Shown piece by piece: positions 1-8,209 of a stretch of 63,227 nt of DNA. Within the stretch, counting starts at the first letter, position 1, and each line of letters opens with the position of its first letter. This DNA comes from Desulfuromonas sp. GTDB lineage: Bacteria; Desulfobacterota; Desulfuromonadia; Desulfuromonadales; Desulfuromonadaceae. The DNA lies in NCBI GenBank assembly GCA_021162745.1, contig JAGGYC010000123.1, forward strand, positions 1 through 63,227. Reading direction: 5' to 3'. Under the pieces are notes generated by a model. The model made no database searches, was not told where the DNA came from, and worked only from the letters and a program-made list of their open reading frames with translations. Both the position numbers and the translations under genes were made by a program.

Positions 1-1118
1 ATTTTGGCCAAATAACTTTCGACCGCCGGGACATCGGCATTTTCGATGTCATCCAGGCGCATCACTTCGTTCTTGATGTAAAAATCGAGCTCGCGGCGCA
101 GGAATCCCCCCAGATCCTTGTGAATAAAGTAATCCATGGTGTTGCGCGCGGTGTACTGGTTGACGTACTTGGCCAGCAGCGGACGCTTTTTGTTTTTCTC
201 GGTCGGGGCGGGAAATTTGAGCAGACGCAGATATGCTGTAAGTTTTTTGTCTTCGGAGGCCAACTCTTCAAGTTGTTCCAGGACCGTTTCAACCGCCTGT
301 GCATTACGCTTATCGCGCCAGCTCCCCTCTTGCCCCGATTTTTCCGGATCGGGCCGATACTCAAAATTAACCACCAGCTCACCATCTGCCGTCAGCTCGA
401 TAGGCTGAGCCGCATGCAAAATAAAGAAGCGTTTGGTTGCATCACTGGCTTTAGCATTGCCATGCTCCCCTTCGGCGGCATCGATCACCCGAAAATGAAC
501 CTTTATCGGCTGCTCGGGAATATGCTGCAAGGTACGTTCTTCGGCACTGAGTTGACGAATCTCGGCGGCCTGGCCGATATCAAAGGTGAAGTTGGAAAAA
601 TACTCAGCGGTCTTGATGTAATACTGATCGGCATTGGCCCAGTGCAGCTTGACCTCTTCACCGTTATAGGGAATGGCAAAGGGGGCCGCCTTGCCGGAGG
701 TTTCGCGAGCATAGTAACGGCGCGACATAAAATCGCCGCCATCGTAATAGCGTTCAAAAAAGCGGTAGAGGTGGTCATAAATATCGGCCTCGGCCGAAGC
801 GGTATCTTTCACGGCATTAAACGCGGCTTGGGCTTCTTTAGCTTTAGGGGAGTTTTCCGGATCGGCGACACCATATTCCCGTGCTGCAGCGATCTCTTGT
901 TCGACCTTGGCCTGCAACTCTGCCTTGCGCACCTCATCCACCTGCCCGAAGGCATCCGTGACAATCTGCAACAGGTCTTTGTCAATAAATTCAGAGACCT
1001 GCTTTCTCTTAACATGCATGACACGGTAGAAACCAAAATCAAGATCCGGCTGGTCAAGCTGAAACAGCTCTGAGAGCTTTTTTAACAGACGGTTGCGAAG
1101 TTGTTCTGTGGTGGGCAT
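1..1118 (-). CDS. Site-specific adenine DNA methyltransferase, N-terminal part (3' end beyond window)
   Basis: About 372 residues are visible before the frame leaves the window. The protein starts MPTTEQLRNRLLKKLSELF and continues with a conserved segment around FQLDQPDLDFGFYRVM, plus a later EEVKLHWANADQYYIKT block. Both are characteristic of the N-terminus of large (about 1000-residue) Mod-like adenine methyltransferases that occur beside SNF2 helicases. The catalytic DPPY/NPPY motif is not in the visible part, so activity cannot be judged. The ATG at 1118 has a GGAG Shine-Dalgarno site at 1127-1130. Because the stop lies outside the window, only short fragments in other frames appear as closed reading frames here. 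The partner helicase lies upstream, across a small inserted gene. The protein would modify host DNA in a type III-like or helicase-associated defence system; that role is inferred. Confidence 0.72.
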   Translation of the reverse strand, partial: MPTTEQLRNRLLKKLSELFQLDQPDLDFGFYRVMHVKRKQVSEFIDKDLLQIVTDAFGQVDEVRKAELQAKVEQEIAAAREYGVADPENSPKAKEAQAAFNAVKDTASAEADIYDHLYRFFERYYDGGDFMSRRYYARETSGKAAPFAIPYNGEEVKLHWANADQYYIKTAEYFSNFTFDIGQAAEIRQLSAEERTLQHIPEQPIKVHFRVIDAAEGEHGNAKASDATKRFFILHAAQPIELTADGELVVNFEYRPDPEKSGQEGSWRDKRNAQAVETVLEQLEELASEDKKLTAYLRLLKFPAPTEKNKKRPLLAKYVNQYTARNTMDYFIHKDLGGFLRRELDFYIKNEVMRLDDIENADVPAVESYLAK

Positions 1119-1130
1119 GTTTCAATCTCC

Positions 1131-1151
1131 AATGATCAATGAACAATGAAC
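1131..1151 (+). repeat. Left imperfect inverted repeat flanking the four-helix-bundle gene
   Basis: This 21-base repeat is rich in the motif ATGAACAATGAAC. It matches the minus strand of 1524-1544 at 17 of 21 positions, so the two form inverted termini around the small gene between them. It begins directly after the Shine-Dalgarno site of the downstream methyltransferase gene. Confidence 0.55.
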
Positions 1152-1162
1152 GAATACATTAT

Positions 1163-1522
1163 TCACAGTTTATTTATGCGGGTTTTCTTGAGGATGGCAA
1201 AGAGAATAGCTGCTACCTCATCGACGTCAGCGTAAAGACTTTCAAAGGCATTAACCTCTAAATATCCGGTGTCTTTCAACAAGTTCAACCAATATTTGGT
1301 CTCTTGCGATTCCTTATATGCAATGGAGACTTTAGCGGAAAGATCAGCAACCGAAATGGCACCATTGGCTTCAGCCAAATTGGCTCCGATTGAGGTTCCC
1401 GACCGAAGCAACTGTTTTGACAAGACAAATTCACGTTTCTGCCCACAGAGATGTTTATACGCGTTCACAACCCGGATTGCCAGTGCATACGCCTTTTCAA
1501 AAGCCGGATTATCCTTGTTCAT
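1163..1522 (-). CDS. Four-helix-bundle protein (23S rRNA intervening-sequence protein family)
   Basis: The 119-residue protein carries the family signature: a helix with KAYALAIRVVNAYKHL, then FVLSKQLLRSGTSIGANLAEA, then a helix with KVSIAYKESQETKYWLNLL. This family (TIGR02436-type) forms small pentameric four-helix bundles. It is known from insertions in 23S rRNA genes and from diversity-generating retroelements, but its general function is unsettled. The ATG at 1522 is preferred because the earlier in-frame ATG at 1543 and TTG at 1549 lie in, or directly beside, the flanking repeat at 1524-1544. The gene sits between the helicase stop and the methyltransferase start and looks inserted into that operon. 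A role in the restriction-modification system is not supported by sequence. Confidence 0.85.
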   Translation of the reverse strand: MNKDNPAFEKAYALAIRVVNAYKHLCGQKREFVLSKQLLRSGTSIGANLAEANGAISVADLSAKVSIAYKESQETKYWLNLLKDTGYLEVNAFESLYADVDEVAAILFAILKKTRINKL

Positions 1523-1523
1523 T

Positions 1524-1544
1524 GATAATTGTTCACTGCTCATT
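1524..1544 (-). repeat. Right imperfect inverted repeat flanking the four-helix-bundle gene
   Basis: Read on the minus strand, this 21-base segment starts AATGAGCAGTGAACAATT and matches the repeat at 1131-1151 at 17 of 21 positions. It begins one base after the helicase stop codon (1546-1548). Confidence 0.55.
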
Positions 1545-1545
1545 G

Positions 1546-4395
1546 TCAAACAATTTGCCAGCGAATACGAAACAATGGATGGATGACCGTTTTCTGCTTC
1601 ATTCTCTTTTCAAGCGCCTCAATCAGTTGATCACGCCGCTGTTCAATTTGATCTTCTACGTCGAAAATTTCCTGTCGATGACGGCGCTGGATCCGCTCGA
1701 GTTTTTTGATCTCTTCCTGCAGATCCTTCTGCTCAACCACTGTCTCGGCGTGACGTGAACATCTCTTGACATCGCGTAGTTTAAATTTGGTTTCTTCGAG
1801 GACCTGCTCGGCAGCCAGAATCTGATCATCAGCCCATTGTTCCAGCTTTTCACGCTCATGCCGGAAATACTGATCATTTTCATCCAAAGCCCGGCTGAGT
1901 GCTGCCTGCAGTTGACGTTCTGCCGTCTGTACCAGAGCATCAGGAGGTGACTCTGTCAGCAGGGTCTCCTGTAAATCCGCATTGACCGTAAAAAGTCGCT
2001 CGCAAGCGCCCTGGTCGAGCAGGTCGCCAGTATCGGTCAGTGCAGTGAAAACCAGGTGCTCTTCAACCTCAAAACTGTGCAGTTCAAGCAAGTTCAGTTC
2101 AAGCCAGCCGGACTTGACCGGCAGTTGTTCCAGTACAGAAATTTTAAGGGGATGTTGTGACAGATAGAAGCGCAATGAAGCGACACCGGTTTCCAGTCGC
2201 CGCCCCTTGTCAATAACATATTCACCGAGCGGGTGAGCAAGGCGGTAGAGTTGGGCCTGCTCAGGGGTTGGTTCGCCCTTGCGAATCAACTGATAGGCTC
2301 CGGTAGGTGCAGCTGGACAGGGAGATTGGTCGAGAATGAAGCTGAGGGTATCATTGTCGAACCGGGCATTATCGTGCAGTAAAAAGCAAGTTAGTAACCA
2401 GAACAGCTGCCCGATTCTGTCCAGATTTTCTTCTGCACGCTTGCGACTGACTTTGAGCAGGTCATGAATTTCTGCATCAAAGTGTTCCAGCAGTTTCTGC
2501 TCGGTCTCATTCATCCGCTGCTGAATACTTTCATCCAGCTTTTCTCGCAGAGCGGTAAAGGCTTTCTCTATCTCTTCTGGGGTACGGCAAGTATCATAAA
2601 TTTCAGCAATTTGTCGTTCAAAATCGACTCCGGACTCAATCCGGCCAAGAATTTCATCTGAAACGCCAAAGACACCTTCAAAGAGATGAAACTTTTCCGA
2701 CAGCAATTCCAAGACTCTACGATCGGCATCATTGCGCCGATTCAAAAAATTAATGACGACAACATCAAATTTCTGCCCATAACGGTGACAACGCCCAATT
2801 CGCTGCTCGACCCTTTGCGGGTTCCACGGTAGATCATAATTAATCACCAGAGAACAGAACTGCAGGTTGACACCCTCAGCTGCTGCCTCAGTAGCGATCA
2901 TGATCTCGGCATGGTCATAAAAATGGTCAATCAAAGCGGTTCGCCGGTCGATAGCCGGACTGCCGGTTACTCGATCACTTCCGGCGTGCTCGCTCAGCCA
3001 GCGCTGATAAATTCCTTTTACGGCAGGAGATGTGTTGATTCCACTGAAGGTGATAATTTTGCCACCATACCCGTGAGATTCAAGAAACCGGGCAAGATAA
3101 TCCTGAGTGCGGCGTGATTCGGTAAATATGATTGCCTTACGTGGAGCCCCCATCTGCAACATCCGTTCAAAGCCGGTTTCCAGGGCCAAACAAAGAGCTT
3201 TGGTCTTTTCGTCCTGACGGATCGAACGCGCCAGACGGATAAACATCTCCAGTTCGGCAATTTCACCCGCCAATTTTGTCAGGTCAACCTCTTGTGCGGC
3301 AGGATTTTCCTCTTCGAGCGGAAGATCATCAATCAAATCAGATTCCAGCTCTTCAGCGGCAATCAGATTTTCGAGCCAGTCATCATTACCCTGCTGGTCC
3401 TCCTGCAACTGCTTAAGACGAGCGAGAATCGTTTCGAGTGTTGCGACTACGGCTTCGGTAGAAGAAGCCAGCAGTTTGCGTAGAATCAGACTGATTAAAT
3501 GGCGTTGTCTGCGTGGAAAGCCATAGGATTCTTCCCGCTGGAGGTAAGCCGAAACTAAGTCATAGAGGCGCTGTTCATCATCTCCGGGTGTAAAGGGGAT
3601 GGTCACGGCGTTGCGCTCGGTGTACTGGATATATTCGAGTACATGGCGGCGTAGGGTCCGTTTGACAAAATCGTTCAGTCGTTCACGCAACCCGGTAATA
3701 TCTCCACCATCCCTCATATACTGGGTGCGGAAACTGACCGCATCCCCGAATAGGTGCTCATCAATAACGGTTGAAAGTCCGAATAATTCAAGCAGGGAGT
3801 TCTGTAACGGGGTGGCTGTTACCAGCAGTTTACGAGAACCGGCCAATGATTTTTTGAGAGATTGCCCGGTCCGGTGACTATCACGGTGAGCGTTACGCAG
3901 CTTGTGGGCCTCATCAATAACAACCAGATCCCATGGGATATTTCGGAGTGCATCCTCAATTCTTACCGCAAAATTGTACGATATGACAGTAACAACTTCT
4001 TCTTCAAGCGGATTGTAAATCCCCTTTTTCTGTAATTGCTTCCAGGTTCTGGCATCCAACACCTGTGTCGGTAGATGAAACTTTTCAGCCAGTTCCGTCG
4101 ACCACTGTTTACGCAGTGCCGCTGGACAGATAACCAGCAATCGGCGCCGACGCTCTGCCCAATACTGACAAAGTACCAGAGCCGCTTCGATGGTTTTACC
4201 TAAGCCAACTTCGTCCGCCAGAACAACCCCTTTGGACAAGGGATTCTGCAACGCAAAAAGTGCAGCATCAATCTGATGCGGATTGAGATCAACACTGGCG
4301 TCGAATAATGACTGTGAAATACGATCAACATCTCCGCCTCGCCGCCGACGTGTCAACTCCCATGCGTAGTATTTAGCGTGATAAGGTGTCAGCAT
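1546..4395 (-). CDS. SNF2-family DEAD/DEAH helicase of a methyltransferase-linked defence system
   Basis: This is a 949-residue superfamily 2 ATPase. Visible motifs, in order, are Walker A DEVGLGKT near residue 62, DEAH box VIDEAH near 160, motif III TATPLQNS near 195, a helicase C domain with motif V EGVNLQF near 510, and motif VI QRIGRCHRYGQ near 535. The C-terminal 400 residues are helical and include coiled-coil-like stretches rich in E, K, R and Q. The start LTPYHAKYYAWELTRR is typical of SNF2-type helicases encoded next to large adenine methyltransferases. The ATG at 4395 follows a GAGG Shine-Dalgarno site. The protein probably translocates on DNA as part of a restriction or anti-phage complex. 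A nuclease (Res) partner is expected to the left of the window; this is inference. Confidence 0.85.
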   Translation of the reverse strand: MLTPYHAKYYAWELTRRRRGGDVDRISQSLFDASVDLNPHQIDAALFALQNPLSKGVVLADEVGLGKTIEAALVLCQYWAERRRRLLVICPAALRKQWSTELAEKFHLPTQVLDARTWKQLQKKGIYNPLEEEVVTVISYNFAVRIEDALRNIPWDLVVIDEAHKLRNAHRDSHRTGQSLKKSLAGSRKLLVTATPLQNSLLELFGLSTVIDEHLFGDAVSFRTQYMRDGGDITGLRERLNDFVKRTLRRHVLEYIQYTERNAVTIPFTPGDDEQRLYDLVSAYLQREESYGFPRRQRHLISLILRKLLASSTEAVVATLETILARLKQLQEDQQGNDDWLENLIAAEELESDLIDDLPLEEENPAAQEVDLTKLAGEIAELEMFIRLARSIRQDEKTKALCLALETGFERMLQMGAPRKAIIFTESRRTQDYLARFLESHGYGGKIITFSGINTSPAVKGIYQRWLSEHAGSDRVTGSPAIDRRTALIDHFYDHAEIMIATEAAAEGVNLQFCSLVINYDLPWNPQRVEQRIGRCHRYGQKFDVVVINFLNRRNDADRRVLELLSEKFHLFEGVFGVSDEILGRIESGVDFERQIAEIYDTCRTPEEIEKAFTALREKLDESIQQRMNETEQKLLEHFDAEIHDLLKVSRKRAEENLDRIGQLFWLLTCFLLHDNARFDNDTLSFILDQSPCPAAPTGAYQLIRKGEPTPEQAQLYRLAHPLGEYVIDKGRRLETGVASLRFYLSQHPLKISVLEQLPVKSGWLELNLLELHSFEVEEHLVFTALTDTGDLLDQGACERLFTVNADLQETLLTESPPDALVQTAERQLQAALSRALDENDQYFRHEREKLEQWADDQILAAEQVLEETKFKLRDVKRCSRHAETVVEQKDLQEEIKKLERIQRRHRQEIFDVEDQIEQRRDQLIEALEKRMKQKTVIHPLFRIRWQIV

Positions 4396-4721
4396 CCAAA
4401 CATCCTCAGTGGTTGATAAGATTTATTTTTGTTTGACAGCAGAAGAATTCCAAATTTTTCCGAACAAGAAATGTTTAATCGTTATACACTGACTGATGGT
4501 ATCAAGCGGTTGAGAATTTTCCGGACACAACATCCTATCCCTCCAAACCAAATCATAAGAACTATGACCAAAAATAGATCAAGACAATGCCAGACAGACT
4601 AGCAAATTTCCAATAATTCCAGAAGGGAAAAGGCCAAGTTGCTGTAACCAGAGCAGCGATCAGCAAAGAAGAAATTGACTGAATCACTGCCTGATTTTCC
4701 CAAAGAGCAGAACAACTTTTA
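4396..4721. other. AT-rich intergenic region without a convincing gene
   Basis: These 326 bases between the helicase gene and the unknown 162-residue gene hold no supported gene. A 60-codon TTG-initiated hydrophobic frame on the minus strand (4562-4744) lacks a Shine-Dalgarno site and overlaps the upstream gene. The region presumably contains the promoter of the helicase operon, but no clear -35/-10 pair was found. Confidence 0.5.
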
Positions 4722-5210
4722 TTAATTGCCGGTATTCCAGACAAATCGATTCGTTATTTCCAGAAAAGTTCCTCCGGTTTTCCAGAGATAAGCCTCACTC
4801 TGGGACTCTGAACTCCGACCACGCCGGATCTCATAGGCCATCGAGCGAATGCGCCGCACCTGCTTCGGGGTCACCTTTGTTTTGAAGAAATGATCCACCA
4901 GGCTGATGACATCAATGATCCCAATTCGCTCACCCTCCCTAGCGTTGAGATAAAACTTGAGAATGTAGCGTTCAACCCGGGTCAGTTCCGGTTTTTGAAT
5001 CAGCTCCAAGCGCCGTGCATGAGAAAAGTAACTCAGTGCCATACGCAAAAACCATTCCCTGTGCCAGACGTCACGAATCATTGCCAGTCCCCGAAGTTCC
5101 ATATCACCAACCGGTTCTTCAATGATATATTCGCGGTGCATTTTCCGGAGCAGTTTCATAGGGAGATCGGTAAGCATTGCTGCTGTTTCAAAGTCGAGGC
5201 CATTGTTCAT
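4722..5210 (-). CDS. Hypothetical 162-residue protein of the integrative element
   Basis: I do not recognise this protein. The ATG at 5210 is chosen because AGGAG lies just upstream; in-frame codons before it would extend into AT-rich intergenic sequence. The N-terminus (ETAAMLTDLPMKLLRKMHRE) could fold as a short helix-turn-helix. The middle (HFFKTKVTPKQVRRIRSMAYEI, in two adjacent segments) is basic and helical, suggesting nucleic-acid binding. It follows the DUF3987 gene on the same strand, about 195 bases downstream, which suggests an element-specific regulatory or replication accessory role. That is only inferred from position. There is no signal peptide or membrane segment. Confidence 0.6.
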   Translation of the reverse strand: MNNGLDFETAAMLTDLPMKLLRKMHREYIIEEPVGDMELRGLAMIRDVWHREWFLRMALSYFSHARRLELIQKPELTRVERYILKFYLNAREGERIGIIDVISLVDHFFKTKVTPKQVRRIRSMAYEIRRGRSSESQSEAYLWKTGGTFLEITNRFVWNTGN

Positions 5211-5405
5211 CGTTATTCTCCTTGTATAATTGTCATATTGTGTTATCACAACTAGAAAAAGAGCCTCTGCTGGTTCCTGCAAAAAGTGCAAAATTAGTTA
5301 TTGCTGTTTTTACAGCTTGTCCTACTGGTATTTTTTGAGGTTTCTGCAGTTTTTGCAGTTATGTCAACAGGGGGTTTCTCTTCCTTCGTTTAAAATTCCT
5401 GGTAT

Positions 5406-6971
5406 TTATTCGACCCTGCCCATCACCAGCGGATGTGCATGATACTTAGTCGATGGTCGACCGCCTGTTGCTTTACTGCTTTGACGCTCAGCGTTCAACC
5501 AACCGTATTCGATCAGTAGATCCAGAGCATCCTGTACTGTCGGTCGATTGTCGAGTCCCGACCAACCGGGACGCCAGACCTGCCAGCCGCTGAAGGGTGA
5601 AATAAGATCGCCCTTGCGAATACGCCTAAGAATTGCTTTGGCTGCTGCCACTTCGGGTAGAGTCACGGCGGCATAGACCCGCTGCGCATGACTTTCCAGA
5701 TAGTCGGCCCAACCCAGGGCACGTTGAGTCGCTTGGACGTCTACCTGACCTTGTCCGGTATCGACCAGATGACAAAGCAACGCCAGAGCAGGAACCAGCT
5801 TGCGATACTTGGCCAGATGGCTCTCCATAGCCGGATGTAGTTCATCTGAGCGCAGGCGCTGTTCAAGATTGCCCTGCCACTGTCGAAACAGGACCAGAGC
5901 ATCAGGATCAAAGCGCAGAATTGGTGATCCATCCTCGTTAGCCTCTGCACCAATTTCCTGTGCATCAAGGTTGGCCAGGCGGCGAAATATCTTCCGGGAT
6001 CGTGTTCTGGCCAGATCATGTGGTGGCCGATCGACTTCTCGCCATTGGCCATTCATATCAGGCCAGACCAGCAACCCGAAACGCTGCAACAAACCATCAT
6101 CGGCCGCACCACCATGAAGTGCAGTACGTACATAGCCCGCAAGTCGACCAGGCTGAGTTGAACCAAGCAGAGACAGACAGAGTGCCGGGATATGCAGATT
6201 TAGACCACGACCAATACGGTCGAAGGTGTAACCACTGTCACCGTTCCAGGCGGTCAGGTAGAAATCACGTGCGGCGGCATTATCTTCACGGTCGAGCCAT
6301 TTCAACAGCGACATGATTTCATCACGGTGTACGAGAATGCCATCAGGGTTCTGGCGAAGCAGTTCACCCAGAGCTTCGACACTGCTGTCACTGCTCAGGT
6401 AACGCTTCTGGACAGGTGGATCAGGCGGAGCAGACAATAAATCGGTACTGATATCGGCCTTTGGATCTTTGGTCAATTTGCGCCGCGCAGCTTTTTCAGC
6501 AGCCTCACGCTTCAACTTATGCGCCAGCAATGCAACATCATGTTTGACCAGTGCACCCTGAAACTCATCTGCTGACTCGTGAACCAGGCGCTTGATGGGT
6601 GAAAGCATCGACTCCATGGCGGGTGATTTCATTAATCCCGGACGTCCAACCAGAAGCCCCCAGAGATTTGGCACTACAACCCAATCTGTTTGTTCCTGGG
6701 GACCGATGGCTATTTGTCGCCCGACCACTCCGGCCAGAGCCACAATCGCCGCCACCGCAGGATAGTCTGGTGGACACTGCATACGCTCCCAAGTATCCAT
6801 GACCCATGGCGTGAGTGATACCGGCAACAGACCCTCATCAAAGGATTTCACCGGAGGCAATTCAACGGGAAATGGGCGGGGGTCATTTCTACATGACACC
6901 GCGCCCTCTCCTACTGCTTGCGCAGAGCAAGGACCAGCATCATCCTGTTCATGCGCTGAAAGAGGTTTCAT
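5406..6971 (-). CDS. DUF3987 domain protein (YfjI-like, predicted primase/helicase-type element protein)
   Basis: The 521-residue protein matches the DUF3987/YfjI family, found in prophage-like and integrative elements and often annotated as DNA primase/helicase-like. Residues about 30-130 contain a P-loop-like segment LLVGRPGLMKSPAM (GxxGxxKS). A later VHRDEIMSLLKWLD is the family's Walker B-like region. The C-terminal part ends with a winged-helix-like segment (QDALDLLIEYGWL). The ATG at 6971 is preceded by AAAGGAG. The AlpA-like gene lies about 280 bases upstream on the same strand, a very common pairing. The function is probably replication or maintenance of the excised element, but no activity has been shown by anything visible here. 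Confidence 0.8.
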   Translation of the reverse strand: MKPLSAHEQDDAGPCSAQAVGEGAVSCRNDPRPFPVELPPVKSFDEGLLPVSLTPWVMDTWERMQCPPDYPAVAAIVALAGVVGRQIAIGPQEQTDWVVVPNLWGLLVGRPGLMKSPAMESMLSPIKRLVHESADEFQGALVKHDVALLAHKLKREAAEKAARRKLTKDPKADISTDLLSAPPDPPVQKRYLSSDSSVEALGELLRQNPDGILVHRDEIMSLLKWLDREDNAAARDFYLTAWNGDSGYTFDRIGRGLNLHIPALCLSLLGSTQPGRLAGYVRTALHGGAADDGLLQRFGLLVWPDMNGQWREVDRPPHDLARTRSRKIFRRLANLDAQEIGAEANEDGSPILRFDPDALVLFRQWQGNLEQRLRSDELHPAMESHLAKYRKLVPALALLCHLVDTGQGQVDVQATQRALGWADYLESHAQRVYAAVTLPEVAAAKAILRRIRKGDLISPFSGWQVWRPGWSGLDNRPTVQDALDLLIEYGWLNAERQSSKATGGRPSTKYHAHPLVMGRVE

Positions 6972-7251
6972 ATATTTTTGACTCCTTTGTATGTGTTACA
7001 GACAGGAATCCTTCAAACGGTATCCCCAGAGCCTCTAGTGAAACTTCGCAGACCCTCGCTCCCCATGGATGGCTAACGGCTTTGCCTACCCTTCCACCGG
7101 GAGGGTCGTCGCGCTTGGGCGCGTCTGCTTTCTGGTAGAGTGAACCGACAGAAAACCAATTTCTTGCGCATTCTTAAACAGCTAAAAAGCGCGTTCTAGC
7201 AGGAAACTGAGAGTTTTTTCCCACGACCGATGATTCCGTTTGCAAGGGTGC

Positions 7252-7473
7252 TTAATAGGTTTCGGCACGTAAAGTCAGAACCTCTTCGACTTTCCAGACA
7301 ACGACCTTAGGACCAAATCGATAGGGAGCCGGAAATCGACCCGTTTTGCAACCGGCAAGCCAGCAACTGCGAGAGACGGGAATAATCGGAGAAATTGGCG
7401 GGTTTGCTTTGGGATCACCGATAATCTGATTGAGTCGTAGGTATCCGGTTTCGGGAATGGGATTGTTTGACAT
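7252..7473 (-). CDS. AlpA-family excisionase-like transcriptional regulator
   Basis: The 73-residue protein has the MerR-type helix-turn-helix pattern of AlpA regulators: TGYLRLNQIIG, then IPVSRSCWLAGCKTGRFP, then a wing and KVVVWKVEEV. The W near residue 38 and the xGRFPxPxRxG pattern are typical. AlpA proteins activate integrase genes or act as excisionases in integrative elements. The gene starts at an ATG with a strong AAGGAG site and is the last recognisable gene before the proposed attachment site. That suggests control of excision and of the DUF3987 gene downstream. Confidence 0.8.
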   Translation of the reverse strand: MSNNPIPETGYLRLNQIIGDPKANPPISPIIPVSRSCWLAGCKTGRFPAPYRFGPKVVVWKVEEVLTLRAETY

Positions 7474-7930
7474 GATCTTTCTCCTTCGAGATTTAGGGGA
7501 TGGACGGGAGAAATTCCAGTCCTATCTATTAAATGGGGAGAAGGGGAATGCATTTTTTTATGAAAATTGAAAAATAAAGGACTCTGCTGATGCTTCCTGA
7601 CCTACATGGACAACATACAGAACAAAAAACACATGTATAAACAACATGATACGATCTATAAAATGTAAAATGTTGGTAGGTGAAAAAACTAAAAAAAGTT
7701 TTTTTTACAGATCAAAAAATGGATTCAGCAGGATTATTGTGTTATTTTAAATTGATCAAGATAGTCGACCCGCTCCTGTAGAACCTGGTCTCTAATTGTT
7801 AACTGGTTTTCTAAAAAAACCGTTACAACAAGCGTCAATTATATTTTCGGGGTAGTTTTAGGGGTAGACTAAATAGAATAATTTAAAAAAATGGTATAAT
7901 TTCAATGTATTGGAGTGTTAGTTTGAGGCT
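7474..7930. other. AT-rich non-coding end of the element
   Basis: About 457 bases with no credible gene. The stretch is strongly AT-rich, contains poly-A/poly-T runs around 7686-7707, and has repeated ACAACAT/ACATG words at 7609-7650. Such words could be integrase arm-type or excisionase sites, but this cannot be shown here. It also carries the promoter side of the AlpA-like gene. No integrase remnant was recognised. Confidence 0.45.
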
Positions 7931-7943
7931 CACCTTCGCACCA
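7931..7943 (+). other. Putative right attachment site: tRNA-Leu 3' tail
   Basis: The segment CACCTTCGCACCA ends in CCTTCGC plus ACCA. CCTTCGC is complementary to GCGAAGG, the usual 5' acceptor strand of bacterial tRNA-Leu. The upstream sequence cannot form a T-arm, so only the tail of the tRNA is present. This is what integration into a tRNA 3' end leaves at the distal junction. A terminator follows directly. Confidence 0.4.
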
Positions 7944-7950
7944 AACTTAT

Positions 7951-7993
7951 AAAAAAGGGTTAAGCCCTAGCGGTTTTAACCCTTTTCTTTTTT
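7951..7993 (+). terminator. Rho-independent terminator after the tRNA-like tail
   Basis: An 11-bp perfect stem pairs AAAAGGGTTAA (7953-7963) with TTAACCCTTTT (7976-7986). The loop is 12 bases and a T-rich tail follows. It has no protein-coding gene before it on the plus strand, so it fits the terminator of the ancestral tRNA gene. Confidence 0.75.
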
Positions 7994-8142
7994 AAGCCCT
8001 TCCCACACCGACAACCACCAGATCCAGCCCAGAAACCAAAAATTTCACCGTCACCACCCAGACGAATCTTGAGCAGTGGAGCAAATCAACCACTTTTCAG
8101 CAATAATACCTTAAAATGATTAGAAAATTACCTTTGCAGTTG

Positions 8143-8171
8143 TCGACACCCCAGCCAATGTCGATTATAAT
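8143..8171 (+). promoter_or_regulatory. Sigma-70-type promoter of the signalling operon
   Basis: A -35 box TCGACA (8143-8148) and a perfect -10 box TATAAT (8166-8171) are separated by 17 bases. They lie about 40 bases upstream of the first start codon at 8210. The next region holds an AGGGGAGGGGG ribosome-binding site. Confidence 0.6.
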
Positions 8172-8209
8172 CTTAAGGCATGACGTGACTGTAAGGGGAG
8201 GGGGAGTGG

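Larger units (their letters stand above)
1..7943. mobile_element. Right part of a putative integrative element carrying restriction-modification-like genes
   Basis: The genes from the left edge to about 7.47 kb are all on the minus strand and are accessory in type: adenine methyltransferase, four-helix-bundle protein, SNF2 helicase, DUF3987 protein and AlpA-like regulator. DUF3987 and AlpA proteins are typical of prophage-like or integrative elements. The proposed right boundary is a 13-base tRNA-Leu-like 3' tail at 7931-7943, followed by a terminator that would have belonged to the original tRNA gene. To its right, core-type genes begin. No integrase lies in the window; by inference it and the intact tRNA would be beyond the left edge. 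The left limit is unknown, and the boundary is an inference. Confidence 0.45.

Noticed and set aside
120-1073. Long open frame on the plus strand opposite the methyltransferase gene
   Set aside because: It is antisense to a frame with clear methyltransferase similarity, shows no family features, and its hydrophobic pattern follows from the opposite strand's codons.
4562-4744. Short hydrophobic minus-strand frame after the 162-residue gene
   Set aside because: It starts with TTG, has no ribosome-binding site, overlaps the upstream gene and matches no known family.
7895-7900. TATAAT box just before the tRNA-like tail
   Set aside because: No acceptable -35 box lies 16-18 bases upstream and no gene follows, so it was not called a promoter.
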